A DNA stretch of 64,000 nt, from assembly GCA_961205875.1 (NCBI GenBank), contig OY540810.1, forward strand, positions 15,748,001 through 15,812,000. The letters are read 5' to 3'. This DNA is from Sialis fuliginosa. Its lineage: Eukaryota > Arthropoda > Insecta > Megaloptera > Sialidae. The position numbers and the translations under genes are program-made. This document shows, piece after piece, positions 10,773-21,139 of the stretch. Below the pieces are notes generated by a model, which worked only from the letters and a program-made list of their open reading frames with translations, ran no database searches and was not told the DNA's origin. Position 1 is the first letter of the stretch. The number at the start of each line of letters is the position of its first letter.

Positions 10773-10986
10773 TATTCTCCTGACCTGGCCCCAGTGACTA
10801 CAACCTTCTTCCAAAATTGAAAAATTCTCTCTGGTAAAAGATTTTACTCTAATGAAGAGGTCGAGTTGGAAACAAACTTTGTTTCCAACTCAACGCATTG
10901 ACGCGAACCACTGTACCGGTATTGAAATGTTAGAGGACCGTTAGAACAAGTGTATTACTCTAGATGTAAATTATGTCGAAGAATAA
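10773..10986 (+). pseudogene. mariner transposase C-terminal relic (frameshifted)
   Basis: The relic begins YSPDLAP, the conserved block just before the third catalytic aspartate of mariner D34D transposases. One base is missing directly after it. In the next frame DYNLLPKLKNS follows, which matches the family block with that aspartate. After further frame disruptions the C-terminal block reads EMLEDR-stop-NKCITLDVNYVEE and ends at TAA (10984-10986). Family members have W where this copy has TAG. The N-terminal DNA-binding domain and the first two catalytic aspartates are absent, and the MITE at 10147-10763 lies directly upstream. A perfect 14-bp hairpin (10863-10891) disrupts the middle. The copy is clearly dead. 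DNA after the stop runs to TTTTCAACCCATGTA near 11050, possibly the element's own 3' end. Confidence 0.85.
10863..10891. repeat. Perfect 14-bp hairpin within the mariner relic
   Basis: GAGTTGGAAACAAA is followed, after a single C, by its exact reverse complement. Intact mariner genes do not normally carry such a palindrome here, so it looks like a small templated inversion or duplication. Confidence 0.85.
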
Positions 10987-11213
10987 AAGAGCTTTTTCAT
11001 TAAAAAAATCGTTTTTTCATTGTTAGGCCAAAAACTTTTCAACCCATGTAGTAAACTAAAAATCCATCTTAATTAACAAAAACCTTTGTTTTTCCAGTAG
11101 TTTGTTTCAAAGAGACACATCAAAATACACCAATCACACGTCCTTATATTTCTACAAAGCCTACTACAACACTTTTAATTCACCCAATGTTAATCAACTT
11201 GGAATACACTGTA

Positions 11214-11519
11214 TAATACTTATTATAATATTTCAGTATACCGAATACCGGGTGTCTCAGGTAACTTATCCGACATGGAAATCTCAGATACAGATTTGGT
11301 AAAATCAAATGAATTATTTGAAAGGAAGGGGTAAGTATTATGACATTTTTTTTAATCCACGTGGTTCAGGCGGTACATCGAAAAAAACAAAAATTAAAAT
11401 TTTCTTTTATTCGCTATATTTTTCATGTGTTGAAATATTAAAATTAAATAAAATAACACAGGCCAACAAAAAAATTGGACAATTTTTTTCTTACAACCTT
11501 TTGAGAAACTGAAAGCAAA
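11214..11519. other. Spacer with a possible single transposon end
   Basis: ACCGGGTGTCTCAGGTAACT at 11249 resembles a CAGGGTG-type terminus, but no inverse partner is visible. The two frames here are chance. Confidence 0.4.
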
Positions 11520-12010
11520 TGTGACTATTAAAAAGCTCGCTGACTTGCAAAAAAAATATAGAAAATAATTTATATCAATTTTAAGAGCCTCCATGGGCCT
11601 TGACAATTTTTTTAACAAATCCAATATATGACTTTTGTAGATCAGACTTTTCTCTTCAATTTGCCTTTTTTTGTACCGGTATACGATCATTCCTAACCAG
11701 CTTTCCAAATTTACCCTTGTTTTTTTATGATCATTTGTTTCCAGTTATACGTGTTCAAAACTAAAAGTGTAATTTTTGCTTTGATCGCAAATAACTTAAA
11801 TAAGCTTTAAATAAGTATTTTCTTCATAACTCGGTCAAAAATTGTCATACAGCGTTATAAAAAAAAGTACATTGAAGAAAAAAGTCTCATCTACAAAAGT
11901 CATACACTAGATATGGCCAAAAAAAAATATCACAGCTCTGAAAATTGATATACATTTTCCATATTTTTTTACAATTTTTTGACGATAGCAAAAAATTTTT
12001 GGAGTCAGTT
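11520..12010. repeat. Inverted repeat, family E
   Basis: The left arm contains GACTTTTGTAGATCAGACTT and TTCTCTTCAATTTGCC. The right arm contains ATTGAAGAAAAAAGTCTCAT and CTACAAAAGTCATACACT. The centre is near 11760. Related pieces lie at 28665-29000 and 41160-41400. Confidence 0.6.
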
Positions 12011-13892
12011 TTTTCACATTTAAATTCGTATTCAGCACCTAAAAATTCAAAAACATAGTCTGGTTAATTTATGTAATTAATAATTACAAATTAGAAAATC
12101 CTTCAAACTTTCTTTGCAACTATGAATAAACATTATATTAATAATTCACCTTGAATTGAAAGGATAAAATAGAAAGTATCTTTTCACATGAAAAATAACA
12201 AGTAAAGTTTTTGCCATATATACTGATCGGAAATAGAATCTAATAGCAAAAGTTCTCCAACAAGTTTTTCAAAGAATTTGATGAATATATCAATTTATTC
12301 TCAGTTAAATCATTTAAAGACTTATTGATTTAAACAATTTATGAAAACTAGAATTTAACACAGAGAAAAATGGAATCGATTTTTTAATAAAAATTAAAGT
12401 TGCCGATTAAAAATTCCAATGTTGTACCAAAATATAATTCAGTAACTTTTAAGATCTTCATTGTAATTTTTATAATACGCAATTTTTACTATATTCGTAA
12501 ATATCATTTATATGATTTATTCAACTTATTATTCTTAATTAAGTTGAATTATTGCTAACAAATTATTTCATTTCAATTGTTAGTACATTTTTCTATTCGA
12601 TACTTAAATTTTTTTATAAAAAGACAATACAATAAATATTATGGTTGTGTAGATTTAATTATATTAATAGTAAATTTTTTATTGGTATATCAAATTAAAC
12701 TATACCAATAATATAGATTTCAATCCTGCACGCAAAAATTACTATTCATATTGTAATTTTAGTAACACGTGGCGTAGCAATGTATAAAAATAAACGTAAG
12801 TTAACTCTCGTCAGTACTGTGTTTTCAGTTTCTGTCTATAATAACCAAACAATACATTTAAAATGTATGTTAAGTAGGTATACAAACATACATATATGTG
12901 TTTTTAGTCATTTTAGGTACCACCACCAGTGTAACTATGTATATATAGAAGTAGTGAGGAGAGAGGGTGTGTGTGTGTGTGTGTGAGAGAGGGAGAGAGA
13001 TGTGTCCATACTGCCCATTGCAGAATAAAGATGGGTGGACTTGTTTCAACAAATGTTTTATATTTTATACAATACAACGTTTAATTTTTACGATGCAGCA
13101 TAGTAAATTTTTAACAGAAACTTCTATATTATCATTAATAAGGAAGAACTACAAAATTGTCTCCCGTTTTAAGAATACTGAGTTAAATAATAATATTTCT
13201 TTAAGAATTGAGTGATTGTTATGAAATATTTTTCTCCGTGCTTGTTTTTAATATCTTAGCGTTGCACATGTATTTATTACAAATTAACAACTCTGCACAC
13301 AAAAAGAATATTAAAAAACGAAGGAAAACGAGAAAAAAGTGTCAATTTAGAAATTCAATAACTGTAGCATTTGGTAAAGTTTATCACGTAGTTGAGAGAA
13401 TCTAAGTAAGTTTTACAGGAGTGACTTAATTATAGATGCTTCTTTCATCGGTGGAAGCCATTGTTAGCAACAAACAAGTTAAACTTTACTCCCATAAGGG
13501 AATTGGTGAGACTACAGACTGCGCTAGAGATTTTCCATAGATTATACGCTTCGTCAGGCTCTTGTCTATGACACTATAAAAAAGTAGCATTACTGAAAAG
13601 TTTCCAGTTTTTAATATAGCGAAAAGTTCCGCGACATTATATGAAAGAATATAGATTAAAATTGATGGATTTTGAAAAGAAAGATCATAAATTATATTAA
13701 CAAAATATTCATTCTTATAACTTAATTCATTATGTTATATATGTTATGATGTTGTAAATAGAAATCTTTTTAAAACTTTGTACTTAAATTGATTCAAAGT
13801 TTGGATTTCATTAAAGATTGCCGATTAGTCTTGTAGTAACGAAAATATTGATTTATTATTAAACCCGTGAATAAAAAATACTAAATATACAG
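12010..13892. other. AT-rich spacer
   Basis: Contains only the GT/GA microsatellite. TTTTCCATAGAT with ACGCTTCG at 13533-13552 faintly recalls 53110-53155, perhaps an old repeat. Confidence 0.6.
12967..13000. repeat. Compound (GT)n(GA)n microsatellite
   Basis: Nine GT units are followed by GA-rich repeats. The overlapping short frames (VCVCV and HTHTHT runs) are artefacts of it. Confidence 0.95.
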
Positions 13893-14120
13893 GATGATTT
13901 ACAGTGAATGAAAAAAAACAGTGGTTCGGAAATTCTTCTTGAAGGAGTTACAGCCACTTAAAAATGATTAGTTTTTATTTAATATCTGGAAAACTCATTC
14001 TGATACAGTTTTGAAATTTGAAAGTCAGTTTAGTATTAATAAATGCTATCGATTTTCAGTATCAATCAATTATTATTTAGTCCAGAATTTTGTCCTCATT
14101 CACTCACAGATTTCTCGTCA
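13893..14120 (+). repeat. Relative of the 54.5-kb foldback arm
   Basis: The segment starts TACAGGATGATTTACAGTG and shares long blocks with the left arm of the 54464-55350 element, including ATTAGTTTTTATTTAATAT, TGATACAGT, then TATCGATTTTCAGTATCAA and ATTATTTAGTCCA. It is a single arm without an obvious partner, although GTCCTCATTCACTCACAG near 14090 may be a decayed right end. Confidence 0.5.
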
Positions 14121-14477
14121 ACGTATAGTTCAAACCTCTGGACCTTATAATTGAAATGGTGTCTTCCTTTTATGATATAAGCATCTACTAAGAACGGATT
14201 TTCCTAATTAGAAATATTTATTATTATCTTTAATGTCAATTTTTTTAATTTTAATAAAATTAAAGTCTTCTTGACAAAAAGTCGTAATTGTAAAAATTAA
14301 AATGTATCTATTTAACAATTAGATAAGTATGGATACCAAATATATATAAAAATAAAGACTTCTTCAAAGGACGGTGTAGGCAAAAACAAATTTCGTGAGT
14401 GACGAGTTTTTGGTCGATCACAGAACTTTGTTGTGGTTTATTAGTATGTCATTTATATAGAATGTATTTTTAATTTT

Positions 14478-14760
14478 TACTTTCTTATACCCATGTATAT
14501 GAAATATACATATTATAAAATAAGTATAGCCGTTTTTTTTTCGAAATCCGGACTTTGATGGAATTATCCATTTTGACCTTCCCTGAATCGGTTCTGACTA
14601 TTTTAGCCGTGATGTCTGTATGTCGGTTTGTCTGTAACCGCGTAACTCAAATACAACAAATCGTGGAAAGATGAAATTTTATATTTAAGATTAATTTTTA
14701 CCTGGGAAGAAAACCTCCTAGTTTTTAAAACGTTCTTTCAATTTTTTATAATCCTAATAA
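14478..14760 (-). repeat. Family A, minus-strand copy
   Basis: Read on the plus strand it begins TTTTTACTTTCTTATACCCA and passes GAAATCCGGACTTTGATGG, TGACCTTCCCTGAATCGG, TGATGTCTGTATGTCGG and GGGAAGAAAACCTCC. It is the reverse complement of the 8990-9293 segment. Confidence 0.75.
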
Positions 14761-15794
14761 CTTTAGATTCCGTTTATTAAAGATATCAGCTTGTATTATT
14801 ATAACTCGACATTCATTTTTAGACACAAAAACTGTACTACTGCATGCTGACTGAGGCCATTTATTCATTTAAATACTTTTACCAGTTGAATAAATTTGGG
14901 ATCATAATGTAATGTGGAAATAATATTTTCAACAAATAAACTATAGTTTTTCTCAACTGTCTTTATTAAAATTAAACAGTTGTAGTTTTATGGCAAAACC
15001 AGATATGCCACTTTTTCAAACATGTCATGAGATGAAAATTCAAATTTGCTGGCTAACAGAAAATCAATTCCATTTATTACAAAACATTAATTGATAATTA
15101 CTTTTCTACATAAAATCGATATACATTTTGAATGTATCAAATACAACTACAAAGTAAATGTATCAAAACTAATGTCAAAGTGTCACGGGAAATCGTTAAA
15201 TGAATATTTACTCGATCAATTTAATTAATAATCTAATTGCACCTAATAACAATAAACTCTAAACACACAGACACAATCAGTCGTGCCAACTTCAAAAGGT
15301 TACAACAACGCACACACATGAAAGCATAATATTATCTAAATTCAAACGGTATCAATTTCGCGTATGATTTGGAAATCATCATCATTCAAATTCCGCTCTG
15401 CTGTATGCATAAAACGGTGCATTTATTCCCGCGCATACACAGATGGCAGCACAAACAAACAACAAAAACAACACTAACAACAACAACAAAGCCAAAAATG
15501 CATGTATTAATATTGATGCTGGCCACTTTGCAGAGATGGATCGCCGAAAAAACCGCTCGCTAATTCATTTGGTCAGTTTTTCGATTTGGGGTTAGTTTGT
15601 TATGATTGATTCTATCTTGGTGTTATTGGTAAACGCATAAATATTGTTTTTGAAGCAATTAGTTTTTTTGTGATCGATGTAAAATCAATTTAACCAAATG
15701 TAACTATTTTATGTTGGTGTTGGTTCCCATAAATTCAATTAAAAAATAGAAACAAAACCTGTGTTTCCACAAGATCAACGAAACTGTTGCTCTA
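14760..15794. other. Spacer, partly low in transposons
   Basis: 15240-15580 has higher complexity (CAATCAG, TTTATTCCCGCG, ATGCATAAA, CTCGCTAATTCATTTGG) and an (AAC)n tract. It could be conserved non-coding DNA; I cannot test this. The frame at 15369 is a translation of the AAC tract. Confidence 0.5.
15450..15497. repeat. (AAC)n-rich tract
   Basis: Interrupted CAA/AAC repeats lie within a stretch that is otherwise free of recognisable transposons and contains several TAAT cores. Confidence 0.8.
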
Positions 15795-16143
15795 TAAATG
15801 ATATATAGATAGATAATTATTTATTCCATATTAGTTACATAAAATAATGCATAGGAGAAGTCAGAATACAATATACATAGAAAGCAACAATACAATTACT
15901 ATAAAATCAATTTTCAAGATATTCTTGCACTGCATAGTGACAATCTTTCAGCAGTTTATCCCTCAGCATCGTTTTGAATTTTTTTACAGGTAGATTTCTA
16001 ATTTCATTAGGAATTTTATTATAGTTTTTTATATTAGCATTTACTATTCCTTTCGTTGTAGCTGATTTCTTTGTCTCGTAGGGTAATTGTGTTCTGGAAT
16101 ATAATCTACAAAAAAGTTTAATATCAAAATATCTACCTTTTAT
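15795..16143 (-). mobile_element. Non-LTR retrotransposon, 5'-truncated 3' end
   Basis: On the minus strand, the C-terminal end of a non-LTR reverse transcriptase polyprotein (coding part 15907-16143) is followed by about 110 bp of 3' UTR. The UTR ends near 15800 in AATAAATAATTATCTATCTA, a simple-repeat tail of the kind many LINEs carry. Upstream the reading frame meets a stop at 16144-16146, and nothing recognisable as the rest of the RT is present. This is the usual signature of a 5'-truncated LINE insertion. No clear target site duplication is visible. Confidence 0.75.
15907..16143 (-). pseudogene. Reverse transcriptase C-terminal fragment (LINE)
   Basis: Seventy-eight codons are open to a TGA stop. 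The peptide contains the block NYNKIPNEIRNLPVKKFKTM followed by a basic stretch (LRDKLLKD) and the ending YAVQEYLEN. In the Jockey/CR1-type LINE families, the protein C-terminus commonly has the form Y-N-x-L-P-x-E-I-R, then F-K-x-x-L, then Y-x-x-x-E-F/Y-L. Upstream residues (GRYFDIKLF, YSRTQLPYETKKS) also fit the region after the RT thumb. There is no ATG-led start because the element is truncated; catalytic RT residues and the endonuclease are missing. The frame has no internal stop, so the insertion may be fairly young. Subfamily assignment is inferred from memory of the family pattern. Confidence 0.75.
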
Positions 16144-16220
16144 TTAATTATTTATTTAACATTATTACATAATAGATATATATAATTTACAAATAAAATA
16201 AATGCTTGAACTTGAAAATG
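16144..16220 (+). repeat. Possible 3' tail of a second LINE or SINE
   Basis: The plus strand runs into AATAAATGCTTGAACTTGAA (ending about 16216), a poly(A)-signal-like hexamer followed by a CTTGAA repeat. That form is common at LINE/SINE 3' ends. It lies directly beside the minus-strand LINE fragment. No coding part is visible. Confidence 0.3.
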
Positions 16221-16593
16221 ATATCAAACATAATTATTGGTGTGTGTTCTATTAACGGTCAAAAAAATTTTTGTACGTTGATAAAATGAGCGGTATTTCA
16301 TAAATTTCTTCAGCAACCCACTTAAAAGTTAACATTTTATGAATGAGCACATTAAACTCATTAAAGTCTCCATACTTTATTAGTTTAGTATCGATCGATT
16401 TTAATTTTACGTTATAAAAATATAAACAAAGTTTTTTGTGTCGAATTTAGGTACTTTTTAAGCCGGGACGATGCAAAACATAATAAATCAACAGCAATCT
16501 TTTTTAAATCACATCATCTAATGTCAGAATTGAACCCTATCAAATCGAATGGCTAAAAAAAGGAAAAATTGTGTAGTTTGTTTTAAAAAAATC

Positions 16594-16973
16594 CAGGGCT
16601 TCGAACCGTTATTTTTTTCGTTTCGGTTTTCGTTCCAGTTCGAGTAAAAAAATATATTTCGGTTCAGTTCTGGTTTTCGTTCCGAAAAAAATAACGGTTT
16701 TTCCGGTTTTCGGTTCAGCTCCGAGTGATTAATTTAAAAAAAATATTTTTATTAAAAATTTATTTTTTACCATAATTTAGAACATTTTATGGTACTTGTA
16801 TGATAGTCCGAGCGATAATTGAAGTGGGAAATAAGATCATGTTAACGCGCGTATTTTAACATGTACTGAACCCCAAAAAACTAATTTTTTTATTTCGGTT
16901 CTGTTCCGGTTTTCGAAACTTAAAAAAATAACGATTTTTCCGGTTTTCGGTTCAGTTCCGGTTCGAAGCCTTG
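16594..16973. mobile_element. hAT-like MITE with perfect 8-bp target duplication
   Basis: The ends are CAGGGCTTCGAACCG and CGGTTCGAAGCCTTG, inverted repeats with one mismatch near the tip. The identical octamer AAAAAATC flanks both sides (16586-16593 and 16974-16981), the 8-bp target duplication of hAT elements. The ends are filled with short GGTTTTCGGTTC / TTCCGGTTTTCG motif repeats around an AT-rich centre. 380 bp, no coding capacity. Confidence 0.85.
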
Positions 16974-16981
16974 AAAAAATC

Positions 16982-17984
16982 CATCCATACTCCAAATTTC
17001 ATAATTAGTGGCGTAGTATCTAATATTTCTAGTGAATGCAACGCCAGTTGACATTTTTTTTGTATTATTGTCTATTTTATTACAAAGATGTACGATTTCT
17101 TTTCAAATTATAATTATTAAAATGTTTATCTTGAGTTTCGTTTCATTACTTTATAGTGTTTACATACAAGTTTGCGTTTATGAAATATAAAAATACAATA
17201 ATGTATTCTGTAACCAACCCTAACTTAACTTAATGTTAACTTGAGCTATGCATACATACTATCTGCAATATTTTGCAGGTGCTGCAACTCATACAGTTGT
17301 AAAATAATATTATATCTATAATATTCATAAATAGAATATTATAGTTGACAGTTGTAAATGTAGGAGTCGAATTATAAATGTACTACAAGTTTAACGGTCA
17401 CTCCTCACCACTAAGTACCGTTTAGTAACTGACATAAACAAATTCAAGTAATGTATAATTGCCAACCAACCAAACTGAGAAAACAACGTGTACATTAAAG
17501 ATTAATAATATCAAAAATGGAAACAGACAAAAAAGCTCAGAGTGACAACAATAAAAAGTTACAACAATCAATGTCCACTTGAAAAAGCAATAAATATCCG
17601 ATGCACTTCCGGTGCGCGCACGCGCTTCGGGCATCAATTTCAAATAACCGGATGTGCCGCCCTCTAGTGGCGCCGCCCGACATTGATTGAACACAGCGTT
17701 TATCATAGAGGTGTTTCCGATTTAAATCAGCTTTTATATTTAGCAATTGCTCGTCACGTGATTATTCTCTCCCGCTTGAACTTTTTGTGTACTGGAAATT
17801 TTATAAAAGTGTCAACGTTAATTTGTATTATTGTCGCTTTAGTTTTCAATTTATAATCGTTTATATATTTGAAAAATACGTTCTAATTGGGAAGGAAAAA
17901 AATATATAGGTACTTGACTTTTTCAATGAGACAATTTTTTGTAATTTCTAGTGACATTATTTTCACAGTATAAATATAGGGGAT
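16982..17984. other. Spacer with a GC-rich islet
   Basis: AT-rich except 17590-17710, which holds the CTCF-like site. The two overlapping minus-strand frames there (17422-17746) arise from the GC-rich stretch; no domain recognised. Confidence 0.55.
17655..17674 (-). promoter_or_regulatory. CTCF-like site in a GC-rich islet
   Basis: On the minus strand, CCACTAGAGGGCGGCA matches the CTCF core CCASYAGRKGGCRSYR at every position. It lies in the GC-richest stretch of its neighbourhood (about 17590-17710, with GCGCGCACGCGC). CTCF is an insulator protein present in many insects. Whether it binds here is not shown. Confidence 0.45.
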
Positions 17985-18067
17985 CTGGACAAAAGGCAGA
18001 CATGGACAAAAGGCTGACAAGGACAAGAAGCAGACTCCCAAAAAAACCGACATGAATAAAAGGCAGG
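17985..18067 (+). repeat. 17-nt minisatellite, five units
   Basis: Units of the form ATGGACAAAAGGCAGAC start at 17985, 18002, 18019, 18036 and 18052. The last two are more diverged and 16 nt long. The unit length is not a multiple of 3, so it is not a protein repeat. Confidence 0.88.
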
Positions 18068-19021
18068 TAAAAAAAATTATATAAATTAATAATATATTTT
18101 GGGGAGGGGAGCTTATGCAATAATAACAGTATTATATTGTTTAATTTACTTTAACATTATATATATTTTTTTTGGAGGGAGGTATGTGGGTCATGCGATC
18201 CCCCCCATTTTTTTGTAAATTTTATATTGCTTTTATTTGATTTTTTTTTGCTTTATTTTATAACTGTTTTTATAACTTATCTATATAAACATGAGTGTAA
18301 AAAGACAGTATTGTTTGGTTATACATACTATCTTCACTTTTTTGTACCAAATTTTACTAACTATGTTAATACGGAGTGCGCACACTCATTTTTTAACAAA
18401 ATGCACTCCAAAAAAAAAAAAAATTCACAATAGTAAACATCAGCTTTCACATTATGGAAAGTACCTTGCCCAACCAAGTTCACAGTATGAAACGTCTACT
18501 GTAAGTGATTTTTTCTCTCATACGTAGGTATATTGATTCTAAATATAAAATTTCGCCCTTTTATCTCTTATCGTTTTTGAGTTACAGCTTGTATAGTCAG
18601 AATGGATTCAGGAAAGGCCAAAATTGATATTTCCATCAAAATCTCGAATTCTTTTCCACGTTTTATTAGACCAAAAAAATGAATATTTTGCATTTCTTGC
18701 ATTTTTTGATTTCCTAGTAAAAAAATCATGAAAATCAGATTCGAAAAATAGAGAAATTAAATTATTTGGATAAGATATCGTATTTCCATTTGAAAAATAT
18801 GATCTTGAAAACATCAACCAAATCAAAAACTAATAACATCATTTTGTCCTCCCTCAAAACCAATCAAGTTTTATTTGAAACATTTTCAAATGTTCACTTT
18901 CAGAAATATTCATGTGGATAGTTTGAAAATAAACACACGATTTACGTGAGATAAAAAAAGGGGGGCTATCATATACGCTGTACTGTACATTGTACATTAT
19001 ACGAGTTTCTTATAATTAGTA
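18068..19021. other. AT-rich spacer
   Basis: Family A fragment at 18540. Runs GGAGGGAGG / CCCCCCC near 18175-18208. No gene. Confidence 0.6.
18540..18650 (+). repeat. Family A fragment
   Basis: A short fragment with AAATTTCGCCCTTTTATCTC, GAGTTACAGC, AGAATGGATTCAGGAAAGG and CCATCAAAATCTCGAATTC. The TCTGTCTG-type block is deleted. Confidence 0.6.
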
Positions 19022-19735
19022 TCTATATATATAAAAATGAATGTTCGTTTGTGTGTGGCTTATAGACTCGGGAATTACTGAACCGATTTCAATGCGGTTT
19101 TCACCAATAGTTAGATAATTTTTACGAGCACTATCGTGGCTAATAATATTTTATGAAAATCTAAAATTTAACATCAAAAGATTAAAATGAAAATTTTGCA
19201 CAGCGTCTTTTGTTTCTATGATGTCAGAGCATAGAACTGTCATTTATATAAAAACACAATTACTATATTATGTGAATGTCAGTTTGAATCATGATACCTA
19301 CAAATATATATCTTTCCACCATGAGTTTGAATGAAAAAATATGCATTTTACAATATAAATAAACGGATTTTTATAAATTACAATAAAGAACTTCCAAGAA
19401 AGGTAACCTATTAATTTATTTTTGATTTTCATACAAATTCTAAGACCTGGTATTTCCTGGGAGAAAATATAATTTTGCACGATTTTTTCAATAACTACCG
19501 AATGAATTTTATTCCGATTTTCACTAATGGATAGGTTAAGTTTAGGTGTATAATTTGTGGATATTTTGGGTAAATTTCATGAAGCCGGAAAAAACAATAC
19601 GTGGTGAACCGTGTGTTGTTAGCATGTTGGGTGAGCATGTTGGGTGGGCGTGTTGGGTGGGCATGTCGGGTGGACATGATTACTTTATGTTTAATTAAAT
19701 TAATATCCCCGGGTAACACCGGGCCAATGCGCTAG
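19022..19735 (+). mobile_element. Non-autonomous Helitron, apparently full length
   Basis: The element begins TCTATATATATAAAAATG and ends GCGCTAG, inserted between A (19021) and T (19736), exactly as Helitrons insert. A 3' hairpin, CCCGG/CCGGG (19708-19712 with 19719-19723), lies just before the CTAG end. The 5' part has the phrase GGGAATTACTGAACCGATTT, seen in many insect Helitrons. A 13-nt minisatellite sits at 19621-19679. No Rep/helicase gene. Confidence 0.8.
19621..19679 (+). repeat. 13-nt minisatellite inside the Helitron
   Basis: Four units and a partial fifth of AGCATGTTGGGTG occur, with point variants (starts at 19621, 19634, 19647, 19660, 19673). The Helitron copy at 22009-22267 has only a shortened version (GACATGCTCACCC region). 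Confidence 0.9.
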
Positions 19736-19849
19736 TATAAAATAAATCTTTCTGGTTAACTGTCAAAAATTAAAATGAATAGTGTATAAATCATCGATGA
19801 TAAAACTTTTATTGAAAACATTTTTTTTCTATTCGTACCGTTTCAAAAA

Positions 19850-20065
19850 TAATTTGAAAAATTCAAAAAATTAACAAGAATAAATACCCGTTTCCGGTTG
19901 TTAGATCATTTTCAAAATTCAGAGACGAAAATTAATCTACATACACACAGATATCATAGCGAAATTATTCAGAATGGATTCAGGTTAGGTCAGAATAGCA
20001 ATTTCCATTAAAATCTGGAATTCTACAAAAACACTTTCTTATACTAAATGTATTTCATACAAAAA
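19850..20065 (+). repeat. Family A fragment
   Basis: The fragment has CGTTTCCGGTTGTTAGATCA, then ACACACAGATATCATAGCG, AGAATGGATTCAGGTTAGG and CCATTAAAATCTGGAATTC. It lies just downstream of the Helitron. Confidence 0.6.
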
Positions 20066-20599
20066 TCTTTGACACAACATTGTTGGTGCACGTCCTACAA
20101 ATATACACGAACTATCAAAAACATATTATAACAATCTGACCAGTATAATAATTCTAAAATACAAAAAAGCAAGTTCGCAGTGGCTCGTTTGGAATACAAA
20201 TCGAACGGACCCCACAAAACACAGGCGCGTTCAAAAAACAGCCATAAATAACTACAAACGCGTACACTTAATCAAGAATTTTTCTCTACAATCCGTATGG
20301 AAAGGTAAAAAGGTATATATTTTATAACGTTATATACGTATTATTTGCTTTGTTTGTTTTAAATTATGTGGGCAGACAAATTTCGTTTACGTTTGTATAT
20401 ATTTATATACTCAAAACAAGTGACATTTAATGTGTATGTACTAGTGATGTAACGAATGTATGATTTTATACCTTCGCGAATGCAAATGCGAATATTGACT
20501 TTTTTTTATTCTAAATTTTCTTTTTCTTGTTTTTTCGCTTTTAGGGAAGCATTAAGGCTTATAAGCCCCCTCAACAATATTTTAGTAAATTTTAATTTG
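20066..20599. other. AT-rich spacer
   Basis: A slightly GC-richer piece (CGCAGTGGCTCGTTTGG, 20175) without recognisable content. Confidence 0.5.
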
Positions 20600-20960
20600 T
20601 ATTAATTTGATAATTTGATAATACCATTAATTGTGTCAAGAAAAAAACCTTAAGGTATTATTATTAATTTACTTAATTTTATTAATATTTTTTTTCATTA
20701 CAATAATTAATATAGTGCTTAAATTTTAGTAATTTGTTTAATACTATAATACAATAGTGTATTTTATAAAATTCATCAATCGTAAAAAAATGTAAAAATG
20801 TATGTGTTACTATGAAAACAGTACTCTTTTGCGCATGCCGTGCGTAAAAGTAACTTGTCGCACGGCGAGCGCAAAAGTACTACTTTACACACTGAAATGT
20901 CAATGAAAAAGCCTACTTTTTTAAACGGTTGTAGAAAAATAATTTTTATTCAGTTTAAAT
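20600..20960 (+). repeat. Repeat family C with GC palindrome
   Basis: The segment matches 6880-7190 in the opposite sense. Shared parts are TGTCAAGAAAAAAACCTTAA, GTGCTTAAATTTTAGTAATT, the CCGTGCGTAAAAGTAACTT core and CAAAAGTACTACTTTACACA. Ends are unclear and there is no target duplication visible. A short MITE is the likeliest explanation. Confidence 0.7.
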
Positions 20961-21139
20961 TTAAAATTTAATTATTGAAAATAAAATAAACAATTGACGA
21001 TCAAAACATAAACTAAACTAAAAGACCAAATTGAATGCTGTAAAGGGCAAATTATATCTACATTAAGTATTTATGATGATGAACCTAAATATTTTTAATT
21101 TTATTTGTAACATAAAAGCAGTCATTGTGGCTTACATTA

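Larger units (their letters stand above)
9298..11213. mobile_element. Outer TIR element of a nested transposon cluster
   Basis: The arms at 9298-9412 and about 11103-11213 are inverted copies of each other. They share blocks such as AACATTGGGTGAATTA, GTTGTAGTAG and GACGTGT. The ends read TACAGT and ACTGTA, and TA dinucleotides at 9296-9297 and 11214-11215 fit a Tc1/mariner-type target duplication. The interior holds a foldback repeat (9431-10091), a second MITE (10147-10763) and a mariner transposase relic (10773-10986). The left end abuts a family A repeat copy (ending near 9293). The superfamily is inferred from the TA duplication; no intact transposase is left. Confidence 0.6.

Noticed and set aside
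10773-10986. A functional mariner transposase
   Set aside because: Frameshifts, an internal stop, a hairpin insertion and loss of most of the gene.
12780-13215. Frames on both strands with VCVCV and HTHTHT runs
   Set aside because: Artefacts of the GT/GA microsatellite.
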